DNA of 64,000 bases, taken from assembly GCA_018398805.1 (NCBI GenBank), contig JAGFBZ010000683.1, positions 434,001 to 498,000 on the forward strand, in the 5' to 3' direction. Position 1 is the first letter of the stretch, and each line of letters starts with the position of its first letter. This stretch comes from Hirundichthys speculiger (lineage: Eukaryota; Chordata; Actinopteri; Beloniformes; Exocoetidae). Below the pieces are notes generated by a model that did no database searches, had not been told where the DNA came from, and saw only the letters and a program-made list of their open reading frames with translations. The translations under genes and the position numbers were made by a program. This document shows positions 33,006-45,375 of the stretch, piece by piece.

Positions 33006-36000
33006 ATGTACGTTCAGTGCTGTGAAGCAGGGAACATGTAAGGAAGGCAGAGACGGCTGTAAAATGATCCAGGCGGCGTGCGAGTGAGTTCAAGCTATAA
33101 AGCTTCCCGCTCCATCACGGCTTCTACCGCCGAGATTGATCCGCCCGCTCCCATTTGAGTGATTTCCCTCCGGATTCGATGCAGCGCAATTAGTTGCCCG
33201 GCGTATTTTGCCTTCGCGTTGCTCTCTGACCCTCGGCAGAACATGGGAGTCGGCTGCAGCACTCTGCAGTTATGAGTTCCTGCTAACGGCTCCTGTGTTT
33301 GCACAGCCCCCCCCCCCAGCGCCACTAAAGAGGATCACGGGTTTCTGGCGGGTGGCCAAGTCGTTGTGGCCGGCGAGATGGAATCCGGCCTGGACCGTCT
33401 ACGCCGGGGTTAACCCTGCTGAAAGTGTCCGTCCCGGCGGCGGGGCGGCGCGGCGGCGAGGCGAGGCCTCCCCCGACCCCTCTGGCTCCTGACGCGGACC
33501 GTAAAAAAACAAAATCTCCACTCCAGAAGTGATCTCCTTAAGTGAAGGGGTTCCAATCCAATTTTGCACAAGCGGAGTGCTTGAGATTAGAGATAGTGTT
33601 TTTTATTGTTCTCTGCGGTAATAGAAGCAGAAGGGGTGAAGGAAGGGACGGAGGGAGGAAGGAGAGGAGATCGATACGGGCTGCTCCCTCTGGTTGCCGG
33701 CGCTCTCCGTCATCGTGCCGGCGGAGATGAGGTCCGGGCGGCGCCGGGCTGCGGGCGCTGTCAGGAGGGCGCTGGAGTGTCGCAGAGGGGCCCGCAGGTA
33801 GAGGAACGCCGCCGATGTAAGCGCAGCTCCGAGCAGCACCTGACCGGCCTGTCGTTGGAGGGCTTTTCATGAGGCGGCGCGCCCTCGGCCCCCGGGGAAA
33901 GAGGCCGCGCGAGTCGCGCTGGGACGGGCGCCGCTCGCACTGATTTGCATGGGCCTCTTTTCTTCTCCCAGTTCATTTCCAGTCGAATAACTCGTTTGTC
34001 ACTTACATCAGAGGAAGGCGAAGATCATACAAGAGCCGGCGCTACTTTGTGTTTCGCTAATGAGCCCTGCACTCCCCGCCTCCTCGCCTTAGCCCCGCTG
34101 CTCGTTCAAAGAGCAGCGACGTGGTGCCGCGGCGCTTTGGTGGTTTTCTTTCTCAGGCTCCAGGGGGTCATCCTGCTCTCTCTCTCTCTCTCTCTCTATC
34201 AGCCCTTTGCTCTTTTTTTGAGGCTCAGACCTGACCCAGAAACACAAACCGGCGTGTCCTGATCCAGGCGTGAACGGACACCAGACGGGTTTAACGAGCT
34301 CGCCGAGACGCGCCGCGGACAGAAGAGCCCTGAACTTCATCAGAGACTTTTCTGAACTTAAGAGAAGCCGAGCAAACAGCTGAGGTAACAGCAAACAAGA
34401 AAGCAAAAGCTGGGAGCTCCGCGATGAAAAAAGAACGATCAAAGTCCTCGAAACAGGAAGTGGAGAGTTTCACTTCAAGACCGGAAGGATTCCCTGAAAA
34501 CAGACTCGGAGAGCCGAGTGTTTGTTTACACGCGTTTTTAAGGCTCCGTCATCATAAACCTCCACATCTGTCATCCTCGCTCAGAGCCGGTTAGCTAAAC
34601 AGTTTAAGCCAGATGTAATTTAGTTTCCAGCTGCCTGGACGCTACTTCACCTGCCGCTCTGCTCAGGTGGCGTCTAATTGTTATTAATGGAAGACGAGGA
34701 CGACGATATTTCTTAGCTTTAATTTTCTTTTTCGGCGCGTCGATCATTATTTTATCGATCAGCTGATGGTAGGATGCGGGAGCGGACGCCCTTTTTTTGC
34801 CTGCATACCCCCCCCCACCAATGCAGGGATCTCATTGTGAGACTAATGAGGAGGCAGCCTAAGGTGCAACCGTCTCCAGGATTAAATCAGTAACCCTGAC
34901 TGGAATAATGAGGCTTCCCAAAACAGGAATACAAAGGTTTGAAGCCTGGATTTGATCTCTGAGCGGCGGCGGGCGCGTCCGAGGTCGTGGGCAGGTGTCC
35001 AAACAGCAAGCGTTGACGCGTCCAGGTCGGTTTAAAGGACACGCCATCCAGCGGTTTTTTAAAGCCGTCCTACCGGGAGGTGCATCTTTATTTATTTTTT
35101 TTTAAATTTCTTTTTAGGTAACAAACCCTTATTCTCCTTTTAAAATGGGCGCTTAGATGTTGAGAATTGCCAACATCAAGAGCTTCCTTGAATAAGGATG
35201 CCCTGCGATGCAAGTGCGTTATATAATGCCATGACTGGAGGGAGAGAAAAAGTAGAGCACAGGGGTAGAGATTAAAAAACTTTCTGCATAAAAAGAGAGG
35301 AGGGAGGAAGAGATGAGCTTTAAAGGGAAGGAGGGGGAGGAGGATTGAGGGAGAGACGGAGGAGATAGAAATACAGTGTAATGAAAAATAGAAGGGGGGA
35401 TTAGATGAGGCAGGAGTTGAGGGTCCGGTCCTGCAGAGGGAGCAGCCTTGAGGCCCGGCAGGCTGGGAGGGGGGGGATGGTGGTGGGGGGGTGGTCAGCT
35501 CCTCTCAAGGCTCCTCTCTCTTTTCTCATTTAGATAATGGAGCATTTCGTTAATTGGGAGCGCGCAGTTTAGGCCGAGGTTTGTTTGCCAACACGTCAGA
35601 GCAGAATTATTTCCAGTACATTTACGGCGTGGCGCTGCTCAGTTCCCGCTCATTAAAACCACTTTCCCTCCTCCTGTCCAGATAGACGTTTCTGTGGAAG
35701 TCTGAAGGCTGAGGCCAAACACCACTGCAGCAAAATAAAAAAAAAAAAAAAGAGAGGAGGAATAAAAGGCATTTATCTACTATCTCACCGTCCCCAGCTA
35801 GCTTGTAAAGGCGCCGACGGAAACTTCTCTATCTGTTTAGCGTTATTGTTTTTCCGCGCTCATAAACCTTCGCTTCTTCCCTCCTCTTCCGTTATCAAAG
35901 GAGTTATGCGTCCGGCTCGCGTGATCTGTATCTTTAAATTTGATTGAGGGCGTTTTATCGGATTGTGGCGTTATTGTCTCACCTTTTCTCCCTCTGTGTT

Positions 36001-36674
36001 TTTAATGTCGGGATGGATATCCACTCCGGCGGCACTGATCTCGCCGTTCTGCTCATTACGCCCGGATTTCGCGGAGAGACCGAATCGCTTCGAAACAATG
36101 AGACATGCTCCTCTGTAGTCCGGCCATTACGGAGTTTAACAATGTGCAGCAGCCAGAAAAGTCCATTATTTCTGCAGCTCATCATCCCAAGCATCCACAC
36201 GAGACAAAGGCTCTGTGAAAGCGCTTCATTGCGAGGGACCATCTATCACTTAAGTCAGAAGCAGAGACTTTAAAAGAAAGAAAAAACAAAAACCGTGTGG
36301 TGCAGATAGTTCATACTGGGAGTTCTGGCAGCATATGGGAGTGGCAATAAAAGAGAGGCTTCAACGGTTTTTGGGTGGTGGTGGTGGGGGGGGGCTGAAA
36401 CGTGTCTCCACTGAATATTTAAATGTCTTGACTTGAAAAAGAAAGTCCATTCGTTCTTTAGCAGGGACGCACCGGTCCTACGTGTCCTATTTATTGGATC
36501 TGGGCCTGATGTCGTCTAAATATCTGGAGAAGATAAACGAGGACGATCTGTCGTGTTTAATCTGACGTTGTGATGCTTTTGTCACAGATGTGATGAAGTG
36601 GCAGGAAGAAAATGTGTGAAGGTTGTGGAATTAAAGGCTGGAAAAAACAGTTTTTGTATGATGTTGGACAGGGG
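33006..36674. other. Unique, partly CpG-dense sequence
   Basis: No exon is recognised. A CpG-dense part spans about 33340-33960, with CGGCGGGGCGGCGCGGC-type runs. There is a TC tract at 34176-34198 and a purine-rich AGGAGG stretch at 35230-35510. Overlapping frames on both strands at 33538-34442 reflect composition rather than coding. Confidence 0.45.
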
Positions 36675-36960
36675 AGTGAAAAAAATTAATTTGGCAATAT
36701 ATCGCAATTTTTGGCCGCCCGATATAATATCGATTTTTTTATTGGTTACTAATGGTTACTTAAATGTGCAAAAACACTAATAATAAACAATAAATAGCAA
36801 ATAGTTTTGACTCAATTTGTCCTCTGAATGATCAATATCATCTGATGAACATATACAGCAACTTGATTTTTCATCTCTACTTTTAATTTTGATATTAACT
36901 GGGTAGAATATCGCAATATATTTTGATAATATATCATGATGCATATCGCTTTCACGGGTG
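36675..36960. mobile_element. Probable hAT-like fragment
   Basis: AT-rich sequence with ATATCGCAAT, CGATATAATATCGAT and AATATATCATGATGCATATCG stretches, like the ends of the ATCG-rich hAT elements at 62986 and 1372. Clear termini and TSD were not found. Confidence 0.45.
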
Positions 36961-36980
36961 ATTTTTTTTCTTTCTGATGT

Positions 36981-38122
36981 GAGAAAATTAGGGCTGGGGA
37001 AGTTAACGCGTTATTATCGCGTTAACTCATTTATTTATTAACGCCGACATTTATTTTATCGCGCGTTAACGCATGTTGCTCACATGCTTTTGTTTTGAAA
37101 AGTCTGTTACTGGCTGCTGCGGAACCGGAAGCGAACTGGCGGAAAAAACATGCAGAAAAGCTATAACAGACATGGAAAACGGTAAAAATCAGTGAACTTT
37201 ACAGTTCAGGTAGCAACTCAGGTAGAAATATTAACAATTCTGTCTAAAAAAGAAAATTCTGGACTACAACAAAACTTTGTGGTCATTCCTCCATGTTCCA
37301 TCAGATCTGCTCCATGTGTTCACTGTCCTGCTGTTCTCTAGCTGGTTACTGCAGTGCGGCTCCATCTAGTGGCACAGATGTGTAACGACAACAGAAAGTC
37401 CAGTCCTCCATTATAAAACTAATTCAGTTCTGTGGCCCGTTTTTTAATTTTTGTATTTTTGATCCAAGTCTAAAATTGAAATATAAAAAATCAGGCATTT
37501 TTAGATTTTTTTTGTGTTAGATTTAAAAATAAAAAACTTAATAAAATGTCATTTTTTAATTTTTGATTGACAATTGAAAATGGAAAGAATGAATGATACA
37601 CGGATTGATAAAGTTACAGAACTTTAACATGGACATTTTCATTTTAAAGTTCTCCCAGACGGAGGATTCAACAGAAACAAGGTTATTTGTAACAACTGAC
37701 AAGTTAAAAGTTTCTGCTGTTACCTCAGAAATTACCTGTTTTAATGTTCTGATTGTGCTGAGACACAATCATTTTGTTGGATTTTGCTTGTAGACTTTTT
37801 TTTATTTTTCATAAAAAAACAGGATGACATTATTGCCCCGGCAGTGGCAATAAGCTTTATTTTATTTCACATTTTTTAAGATGAGATTTACACTAAATAT
37901 GTGTTACTGACAAGTGCTGATGTTAAAAGTGTTTGAACAACAAATGTTATGACACTTTAGTTCATATGGCAGCAGAACATTTTAATAAAAGTGACCTTTA
38001 CACTACTTTTGAATTTATTATTTGATTTTTCGTATACAATGCGATCAATCGTGATTAATCAGGGAAATCATGCGATTAATCGCGATTAAAAATTTTAATC
38101 GTTGCCCAGCCCTGGAGAAAAT
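36981..38122. mobile_element. hAT element with GTTAACGCG-type ends and 8-bp TSD
   Basis: The body is 36989-38114 between perfect duplications GAGAAAAT (36981-36988, 38115-38122). The left end is TAGGGCTGGGGAAGTTAACG. The right end is TTAATCGTTGCCCAGCCCTG, its inverted partner. GCGTTAAC and GATTAATCGCG palindromes lie within the ends. A second, 3'-truncated copy is at 44591-45375. No transposase frame remains. Confidence 0.9.
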
Positions 38123-38681
38123 TGAATTAATTATTTGCTTCATGTGTGTAAAGAGAAGGGAATCCTGGGTAATGCAGCAACAAAAAAATGCTTTAGAAAA
38201 AGATGTCCTACCCAACCTTTAAACTGCTTTTTGAGAAAGTCGGATCGTTGCATCCTGAATTTTCAGAAAGAAAAAGAAAACCTGCTTGGTGAAAGTTTCA
38301 GCTCTCGTACGGAGAAAATGGAGTGAAAAGCTGAAATGGGAACGATGGCTCGGTGAGTGGGAGCACAGGAGTCTGGGAGTGGAGCTCGGTTTAACAGACC
38401 TGTCACTGAAATCAAAGCCCTTAATCAAAATTTTATCAATTAATTGATCTTTCCTCTTGTGCTTTGCCACAAGTGCAATTGAGATTCCCCCTGACTCCTG
38501 CCCCTCCGACTGCAGGCCCTGCTCTACAACATAAACTGTGTTCATTAGCCGTGATCAAGGATTCCTCTAATGTGAGCTGAGCAGTGATATGATGGTTGTT
38601 TCCCCCCCGACTCTCTCCATCTCAGGAGGATCTTCACCTCCGGTTTTAACCCCTCCCCCTCTCGCTGTGATCTTCCCGCAG
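38123..38681 (+). other. Intron end before the first rbfox3 coding exon
   Basis: Unique sequence ending in a pyrimidine-rich tract (CCCCTCCCCCTCTCGCTGTG ATCTTCCCGCAG), the 3' splice site of the exon at 38682. It is not part of the gene product, although the reading frame is accidentally open back to 38589. No further exon is recognised. Confidence 0.7.
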
Positions 38682-38933
38682 GGTAACCAAGAGGCCACTA
38701 ACCCTCCTGAAGCGATGGCCCAGCCGTACACCCCGGCCCAGTACCCACCCCCCCCACAGAACGGCATCCCCGCGGAGTTCGCGGCGCCGCACCCGCTCCC
38801 GACGCAGGACTACACCGGGCAGAGCCGGGTCCCCGAGCACGCCATGACCCTGTACACGCCCACACAGACGCACAGCGAGCCGGCCGGCACTGACAACAGC
38901 ACGCCCGCCATCACCGCCACCACGACCGCACCG
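38682..38933 (+). CDS. rbfox3: RBFOX3-like splicing factor, coding exon 1 (partial gene)
   Basis: This exon encodes the N-terminal, Pro/Gln/Thr-rich, largely disordered part of a neuronal RBFOX splicing regulator that binds (U)GCAUG in pre-mRNA. From Met1 (38715) it reads [20 protein letters not shown], then [16 protein letters not shown], and [10 protein letters not shown] near residue 44. The [14 protein letters not shown] and MTLYTP motifs match RBFOX3 (NeuN) better than RBFOX1, which has AQFAPPQNG and LNLYPP. The 11 codons before Met1 ([11 protein letters not shown]) are also open and resemble the segment joined to an upstream exon in N-terminally extended RBFOX1. The exon is 252 bp, phase 0 on both sides, with acceptor CCCGCAG and donor CCG/GTCAGT (C at +3 is less usual). 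The paralogue suffix (a or b) cannot be set. Confidence 0.93.
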
Positions 38934-39121
38934 GTCAGTGTCCTCCATCACCTGCAAACACTGTTCTCAACACGCTGTCAGCAAGTAAAATATATTCTTA
39001 TTATCATTTTTTTATGCTTTTTGTTTGCATCCTTTTAACGTCAATGTGTCAACAGCCAGTTGATGATAGATGTGCTGTTTGTGTGATCTGCTGTCTGCCA
39101 TCATGGTCAAATATTTATCTA

Positions 39122-40192
39122 CAAATATTTAGGGATGCACGATAACTGTTTATTATAACTGATACCGATAACCGATAACACACATATATACCTGAGATCA
39201 TTACATCAATACTATGAACAAAATCAAAAGTAGTTCGGACTCTTTAAATGAACAGATATTTATTTTTTCCAATAAAAACTATTGTCAAGCCTCTCAAACA
39301 TTTTCATAAAGCTATCAAAAAAAACCTATTTGATATCTCACATTAACTTAAATAAGGTTCATTACTGACTGATATAAAAAATAAAGGTTCCTTGAACTGA
39401 TGGAAATACATGCATCAGAATTACTAACTGAAAAAGATTAACATTTAAAGAATTTTGACTTGTGGTTCCATTTAAATTAATACCTTTAATTAAAGTAAAT
39501 GAGGTTCAGTAGTTTTTTTATTTTTTAATCTCATGGAAGCTTTAGATGAGAGAGATGAAGGAGAGGGGAGACTGCTGCTGGCTTGCGTACGTTAGCTTTA
39601 GCTCACGTTAGCACGATTTCAAAACTCCATGGAAGTGATTGTTATGTTGTAGGTGGCTGATCGGGTTTTACGTATTAAAGCTTGTGCTTCCCTCCTCGTA
39701 GAATTCACTCGGAGGATTCGTCACAAATAACCACCAAACTATCTTCTTCTGAAACTTTAACGAAGTTCCACGCCGCCATGTTTGTTGTGATCAGCGCTGT
39801 GCTGCAGGCTGCATTCAAGGTGTAACGTAAATTCCCACGTTCCCTCATTTGCTAGTCGTTCTTTCAGCCTTTTCTATTTTTTTTCCTTTTATGTGTAACA
39901 TGAGGGGAAATACTGCGAATATCAATTAAAGTCAGCAACTACTAAAATTATGACCGAGTTAATGAGTTATTTTCTGGCATGAGGGGGTATTCTTGAGTTT
40001 CCTGATTGAGTAATCGTTTTCCATTACTTGAACATAACATTCACTGTCTGTCATTCAAGGCTCAGAGGGAGCGAGACACTGCTGTGTTGACAAAAATAAA
40101 TATGTTATCGGGGCTGTTTGTCGTGATATCAGACTTGACGTCATAATTTCCTGTTATCGGCCTGATAGTTATCGTGCACCCGTACAAATACT
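39122..40192 (-). mobile_element. BED-type hAT family, copy 5 (8-bp TSD)
   Basis: The body is 39130-40184 with flanks CAAATATT and CAAATACT (7 of 8). The ends are TAGGGATGCACGATAACTG and TTATCGTGCACCCGTA. It is collinear with copy 1 but lacks about 17 bp near 40021 that include the GCCGACGTC stretch. The minus strand carries the same fossil MAAWNFVKVSEEDS frame. It lies just 190 bp after the donor of the exon at 38682. Confidence 0.9.
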
Positions 40193-41574
40193 CATATGAG
40201 CAGGTAGATGAGGGGCAACACCTCTGGTGGTCCAGTTTATATTTGTATCACATTTGAGCTTTTCTGAGCCTTTTGTTCCACATAGACGTATGGAGAGAAC
40301 AAAACCAGCTCCAGGTCCACCTGCATGGTGCTCTGGTGATGACCAAAGATCATTTCCTTATTCACCTGTGCTGCATTCAGGAGCCTTTAGAGGAGGCTCC
40401 ATTACTACAACGTTCACTGAGGAGAAACTGCAGCATCAATCTGTGTTGCTCAGAAACACGCCGGTCCGGAGCTCAGAGGGTTTAAAAAAAAAAAAAAAAA
40501 AAAAATCAGTATTCAGCTTTAATATTACCTTTAATTAAGCATCACATAAATCATAATGGAGTGTGTTTATACACGATTTTAAACAAGGTGTGTAAACAGA
40601 TTGTTTCAAGAGAATTTAGAAAATTATTTTATGCATAATTTAACATGCACATGTGGTCCCCCCTGTATTACTGTAATATGCATTTTTAATTGTCTTTAAT
40701 ACCAGCCATATTGTTGCTCTATTGTGTCGACGTAAGTTGCATTTGGAAGTTTGACACGTTCCCTTCTCTCTCTGCTTTTAAGTTGGTAATTTTGTTTTCT
40801 GTTTTTCCTGCATAACAAATGCACAGGAAGCTCTAACTCTCCACCGAGCTCCATGAAATTCAGCCCAATAGTTTCAGCGAAGGGAACACAGAAAGACAAA
40901 CACCGTCTTCTTTCTTGTTGTGTGCAACATTTGAGTGATTGTTGTTGCTGATGGTTTTTCTGTTTAAATGTTCGACTAGCACCTCAGCGCTCATTTTGAC
41001 ATTTTGAGCTTAGAGCCTCTTTTCAAGCTGTTAGTTTAAGTGACTATTACAACGCTGTCCGACGTTTGCGCCACACCAGCTGTTATTTCAAGCGCCAACG
41101 TTACAACGTCCGGGTCGGAAAGTTGTAGTTCCCCGACTGACCACTGGGGGTCCAATATGTGCCGTTAACTGTACTAACAGACGGCTGAGACTGGACCAAA
41201 ACCACAGCGCTTCCAGCTCCAGCGGGACCAGGAACGTCCACCGTAGTGGATGGACGTCCACCGTAGTTCTGTGAGCCGTCTACATCCTGTAGCTGTTGTT
41301 GCTAATGTGCTGCTGTAAAACGATACGCGTCATACGTGAAGGACGGTTTCTGCCGACAGTGGTGCTGGGAGTAGGGTTATAATAGTTTTGGATTTTCCAT
41401 TAGGGCAGGTTAGGGTGGAGTTCAGAGAGGTACTGAGATGGTGAGGTTATGGATACCAACTGTATGAAACCATATTACAAACCATTTCCTTTTTTCCTCC
41501 GTGTCCAGTGCCGTCGTTCTGACGTTCCACCATCAGTATCACTCTTCAATACCGATTTTTCAGCATCAGTTTGT
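40193..41574. other. Unique intronic sequence
   Basis: No exon or clear repeat is recognised. An A run of about 22 bases lies at 40483-40505. An 18-bp direct repeat (ACGTCCACCGTAGT type) lies at 41232-41263. Around 41376-41420 there is a TTTTGGATTTTCCATTAGGG stretch that may be an old repeat. Confidence 0.4.
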
Positions 41575-41788
41575 TTCTGTTTTCTTCTATTGGTTGGCGA
41601 TATGCTGTTATCATTGTCTGTAACGACGAAATGCATTATGGGAGATGCAGTTTATTGTCAATATGCACTTTAAAGCAGTGTAAGCTTATTTTAAGTCTTA
41701 AAATATTGGTTTAAAATTTAAACCAACAATGCAGAAGCTCTCGAGGGCCACATTTAGCCCGCGGGCCTTGTTTTTGACATATGTGTTC
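41575..41788 (+). mobile_element. hAT-like CAGGGGTGTCAAAC type, copy B, 5' truncated
   Basis: Only the right part is present: GCATTATGGGAGATGCAGTTTATTG, then AAATATTGGTTTAAAATTTAA and the end GCCCGCGGGCCTTGTTTTTGACAT. It matches copies A (10789) and C (46328). The last bases are diverged and no TSD is visible. Confidence 0.72.
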
Positions 41789-42279
41789 TTGAGACTCTGG
41801 TCTAAACGCAGAAACGTCATGTCGCACCTTAATGATGGAGGCGAAGATCCAGAGAACACCTGAGCTGATGAAGGCGACCTGACATGACGTCCACATGAAT
41901 GATTCAGGCAGAAACGCCCCCCCCCCCCATCTTAAAGAAAGAAGCAGACTGTTCAGCCAAATCGGTTGAACGCGTGTAAACTGCACAACAAGCTTCCTGC
42001 AGCTGGGGTGGGGGGTTTAGCATCGTCGCTGTAAGTGGAGGACGAGCCTCTGGCGGTGGCTTGTGAGGCAGCGAAATGCTAAATTATACAGCGCACATTT
42101 CGCCTCTTACATAAAAACGCCTTGACCTGGAATTCACATTGGTGGATGAACGTGAAAAAAAAAGGGAACGAGTCGGCCTCAAAGTTTAGAAACGAGTGCG
42201 GGGGGGGGGCGGATGACGGCGTTGGAGATGAAGAATAAGACCTTCAGCCCGTCTTTTCCCTCCGTATCACCTGCTGTGT

Positions 42280-42307
42280 GGGGGGGGGGGGGGGGGGGGG
42301 GGGGGGG
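42280..42307. repeat. Poly-G run
   Basis: 28 consecutive G preceded by TGTGT. It is likely unstable and hard to assemble. Confidence 0.95.
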
Positions 42308-42610
42308 TCACCGCGAGGCCACAGCTCTCCAGAGAGGGATCTAGGTCACTAATAAAGAACACTGCTAATACCTCCATTCCCCCCCACCCCGCCTCACAAT
42401 TACAGCGCAGCCATGAATATCCTGCCTGGGAAAAGTGCTGATGCAGCAGCAGCAGCGCGGCGGCGCATTATCGTCGCCGTAATGTAGCAATGTTTGATTT
42501 GAAGATTTGTGTGACGCTCTCCGACTGCTCGCCGGTTATATCCTGCACTTACAGTAATGGCCGACACGCAGGAGGGTTTAAAGTGAGGAGGGACTTGGCA
42601 GGAGGCTCGG

Positions 42611-42641
42611 TCTCCTCCTCCTCCTCCTCCTCCTCCTCCTC
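42611..42641. repeat. (CTC)10 trinucleotide repeat
   Basis: Uninterrupted CTC/TCC tract in intronic DNA. Confidence 0.95.
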
Positions 42642-44470
42642 TACACCACTCCTCCGCTCCATCTCTCACCGTCCTCCCTCTCTCTCTCCATTTCGCTTTT
42701 GATTTCATTTCATCTCTTCACCCGCTGCGAGAAAAGGCCCAGGGATGGCGGCGCGCCTCGCCTCTCTCCTTCCCTTTCCTCTGCACCCCCCCCCCCCCCC
42801 GTCTCTTCTCGGGGAGGACGGAGGGATGAGATTAGTGGGCTGTAAACAGAGAGTCTAATCCTCGGGGGCCGCTGGTGTCGTGTCGCCCACCGCTGTGTTC
42901 CCCCGGCTTTAATGACGGACCCGGCCTGTTTGCTCCCGGTACCACAGACGGGACCGGGCGCCTTTGATTAGGGCGCCCTGCAGAAACACAGATTGAGCGA
43001 GCAGATCTGCTCCCCCCCCTCCTCCTCCTCCTCCCCTCCCCCTCCCCCGGCTCGACTCTGCTGCGCTCAGCTCCTCCACCCCCACGACGGCGCTTTGCTC
43101 GGCACATCTTCTTGACTTAAAGACTTAAAAAGAGTCAAGTGAGTGAAAATTCAGTGAAACGTATGGATTCTGTGTCAATTCCCCGCAGAGAGCAGAGAGT
43201 GTGTATGTTTTAATGAGGCGCAGGGAGTCTTCACGCCCCCCCCACCCACCTCCTCACCCCCCCCACCCACCTCCTTCAGCCTCTGCTCTCGTCTAGCCGG
43301 CTCCCGCCTGCACCGGGAAGGTGGCGCCGTCCGGAGCCGGGTCTCAAACAAGGCGGACTTGAAAGCGGGCGACTTGACGACTTTTCACCGAATCCTTAGA
43401 GATGAGGAGCTCTGCCTCGTCGGGGAGTGGGGGGGTGGGGGGGTGGGGGGTGGGCGAGCTCGTTATCGGCTCAGTTCAAATAGTCTGAGGTTTGGTTGAA
43501 TTTCATGAGTAATCATTCTCTTTTCAGATAACAAATTAAGGCAGCGGCGTCGGCGCTCATTTCCACAACTGGCGTCAAGACTCTCCAAAGGTGGTGGTGG
43601 TGGGGGGGATTCTGGGGGACTCTGATAACACGTGAACACACACGAGGACACGCAGAAAACACGGGTGTCGCTTTCACAGGCGGCGCTGACGGCAGCAGGT
43701 CGGCCTGCGTGTTATCTGTAAGGGGGGGGGAGGAGTCGCTGATTTTTTTTTTTTTTTTTTGATGATTGAATCCCGAAACTGGCAGAGCAACAAATATGGA
43801 GTTTAACTTCAGACGCAACTTGTATTTGTTGGCGGATCTCCAGTAACCGGAGTGTGTGTCGACGCAGCGCTGAAGCTTTTCATGTGTGAATTACAGCAAA
43901 ACACAGCGATAAACTTCCAAAAGAACATTTACTTGTGAGGACGTGAAGCGTTACAGACGCGCTGATTGATGGGCCGCTGATTGGAGTCGGCCCGGCTGTC
44001 GTCCCATCGGCTCTGATCAGCGCTTAAAAAGGCCAGTTTATTTTTATTTTTATTTGTTGTTTTCGTCAGCGCTTGCATCAGACGGCATGTAACAGCCTTG
44101 AAATTCTCTTTTAATTGCATCAGCCGAGAAGCCTCAAATACTGAGAAACCTCAGTTTCTGTGGTCGGTGAGCTCATTACGGTGATCAGCAGGTGCATTCA
44201 CAGCGCTTTTGAAATTGCTCGAGTTGGAAACGTATGCCCTAATGGAAGTACTTCCATCTCACAAAAACTCACAAGAGAAGTTTTTACATTCACGTGAGGC
44301 GAGAAGGAAGAGGAGGATTTGGTAAAGCTGCAACGGAAACGCCTTCGGTCACATGACCTCCCACAAAGACTCACGTTCATCTTGGTGTAGACGCTGGCTA
44401 CATCGAGCCCGAGGTAGCTGGCGCGACAAGAGGAGCCGTAGCTTCGCGTAACTCATCACAAGATTAGACT

Positions 44471-44590
44471 AAATTCAATTAAATTCAATTCAACTTTATT
44501 TGTATAACGTCTGTTACAATCTCAGTTGTCTCTAGGCGCTTTACAGAGATCCAGATCATGACCCCTGAGCAAATACCATTAACTAAATAT
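44471..44590. mobile_element. Non-LTR-type repeat, left part
   Basis: It begins AATTCAATT repeats, then CAACTTTATTTGTATAACGT, then GGCGCTTTACAGAGATCC. This is the widespread fish repeat with an AATTCA tail in reverse orientation. Its continuation is found after the hAT copy at 44591-45375. Confidence 0.6.
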
Positions 44591-45375
44591 TAGGGCTGGG
44601 CAAGTTAACGTGTTATTATCGCGTTAACGCATTAATTTATTAACGCCGACATTTATTTTATCGCGCATTAACGCATGTTGCTCACGTGCTTTTGTTTTGA
44701 AAAGTCTGTTGCCGAACCGGAAGATAATTGGAAGCTGAAGCAGATATGGAGAACGGTAAAAATCAGTGAAGTTTACAGTTCAGGTAGCAACTCAGGTAAA
44801 AATATTAACAATTCTGTCTAAAAAAAAAACTTTCAAACTCTTTTGTTCTGGTTAGCTGGTTACTGCAGTGCGGCTCCATCTAGTGGCTCAGATGTGTAAT
44901 GACAACAGAAAGTCTGTTCCTTGATTATAAAACAAATTCAGTTCTGGGTCACATAAACCAGACTATAAAATATTAAAAACAAATTCAGTCCCGTGGCCTG
45001 TTTGCTAAAATTGAAGCACAAAAAAACAGCCATTTTGTTTAGTTTTTTTGTGTTAGATTATAAAACGGAAAAAAAGTCACTTTTTAATTTTCTAAATTTT
45101 TGATTGACAATTGAAAAAAATATATATTTTAAAGTTCTCCCAGACGAAGGATTCAACAGAAACAAGGTTATTTGTAACAACTGACAAGTTGAACTCCCCG
45201 TTAAAAGTTTCTGCTGTTACCTCAGAAATTACCTGTTTTAATGTTCTGATTGTGACTCAGGATTCTGTTGGTAGACTTTTTTTTATTTTTCATTAAAAAA
45301 CAGGATGACATTAATGCCCTGGCAGCAGCAATAATCTTTATTTTATTTGACATTTTTTTAAGATGAGATTTACAC
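44591..45375. mobile_element. hAT element with GTTAACGCG-type ends, truncated copy
   Basis: It begins TAGGGCTGGGCAAGTTAACG and matches 36989 onward through AAGATGAGATTTACAC, then stops. About 250 bp including the right terminus are absent. It interrupts a non-LTR-type repeat whose halves lie at 44471-44590 and 45376-45520. Confidence 0.8.

Larger units (their letters stand above)
41789..44470. other. Unique, GC-rich intronic sequence with simple repeats
   Basis: No exon is recognised. It contains the G run at 42280-42307, the CTC tract at 42611-42641, C runs near 42786-42800 and 43013-43050, and G-rich tracts at 43427-43452. The frames found here are composition artefacts. Confidence 0.45.

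Noticed and set aside
33538..34442. Several overlapping frames of about 90-117 codons on both strands
   Set aside because: They come from CpG-rich composition with few stops. None resembles a known domain, and they have no consistent splice sites.
38589..38681. Reading frame extending upstream of the rbfox3 exon ([14 protein letters not shown]...)
   Set aside because: It runs through a clear pyrimidine tract and AG acceptor. The similarity to RBFOX proteins starts only after 38681.
38934..39038. Continuation of the rbfox3 frame past the exon to a stop at 39038
   Set aside because: The residues after the Pro at 38933 ([10 protein letters not shown]...) do not match RBFOX, and a GT donor sits exactly at the point where similarity ends.
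40227..40538. Frames around 40227-40538 with PHRRMERTKPAPGPPAW
   Set aside because: They overlap in two phases, end in an A run and show no domain. They are probably chance frames or an unidentified repeat.
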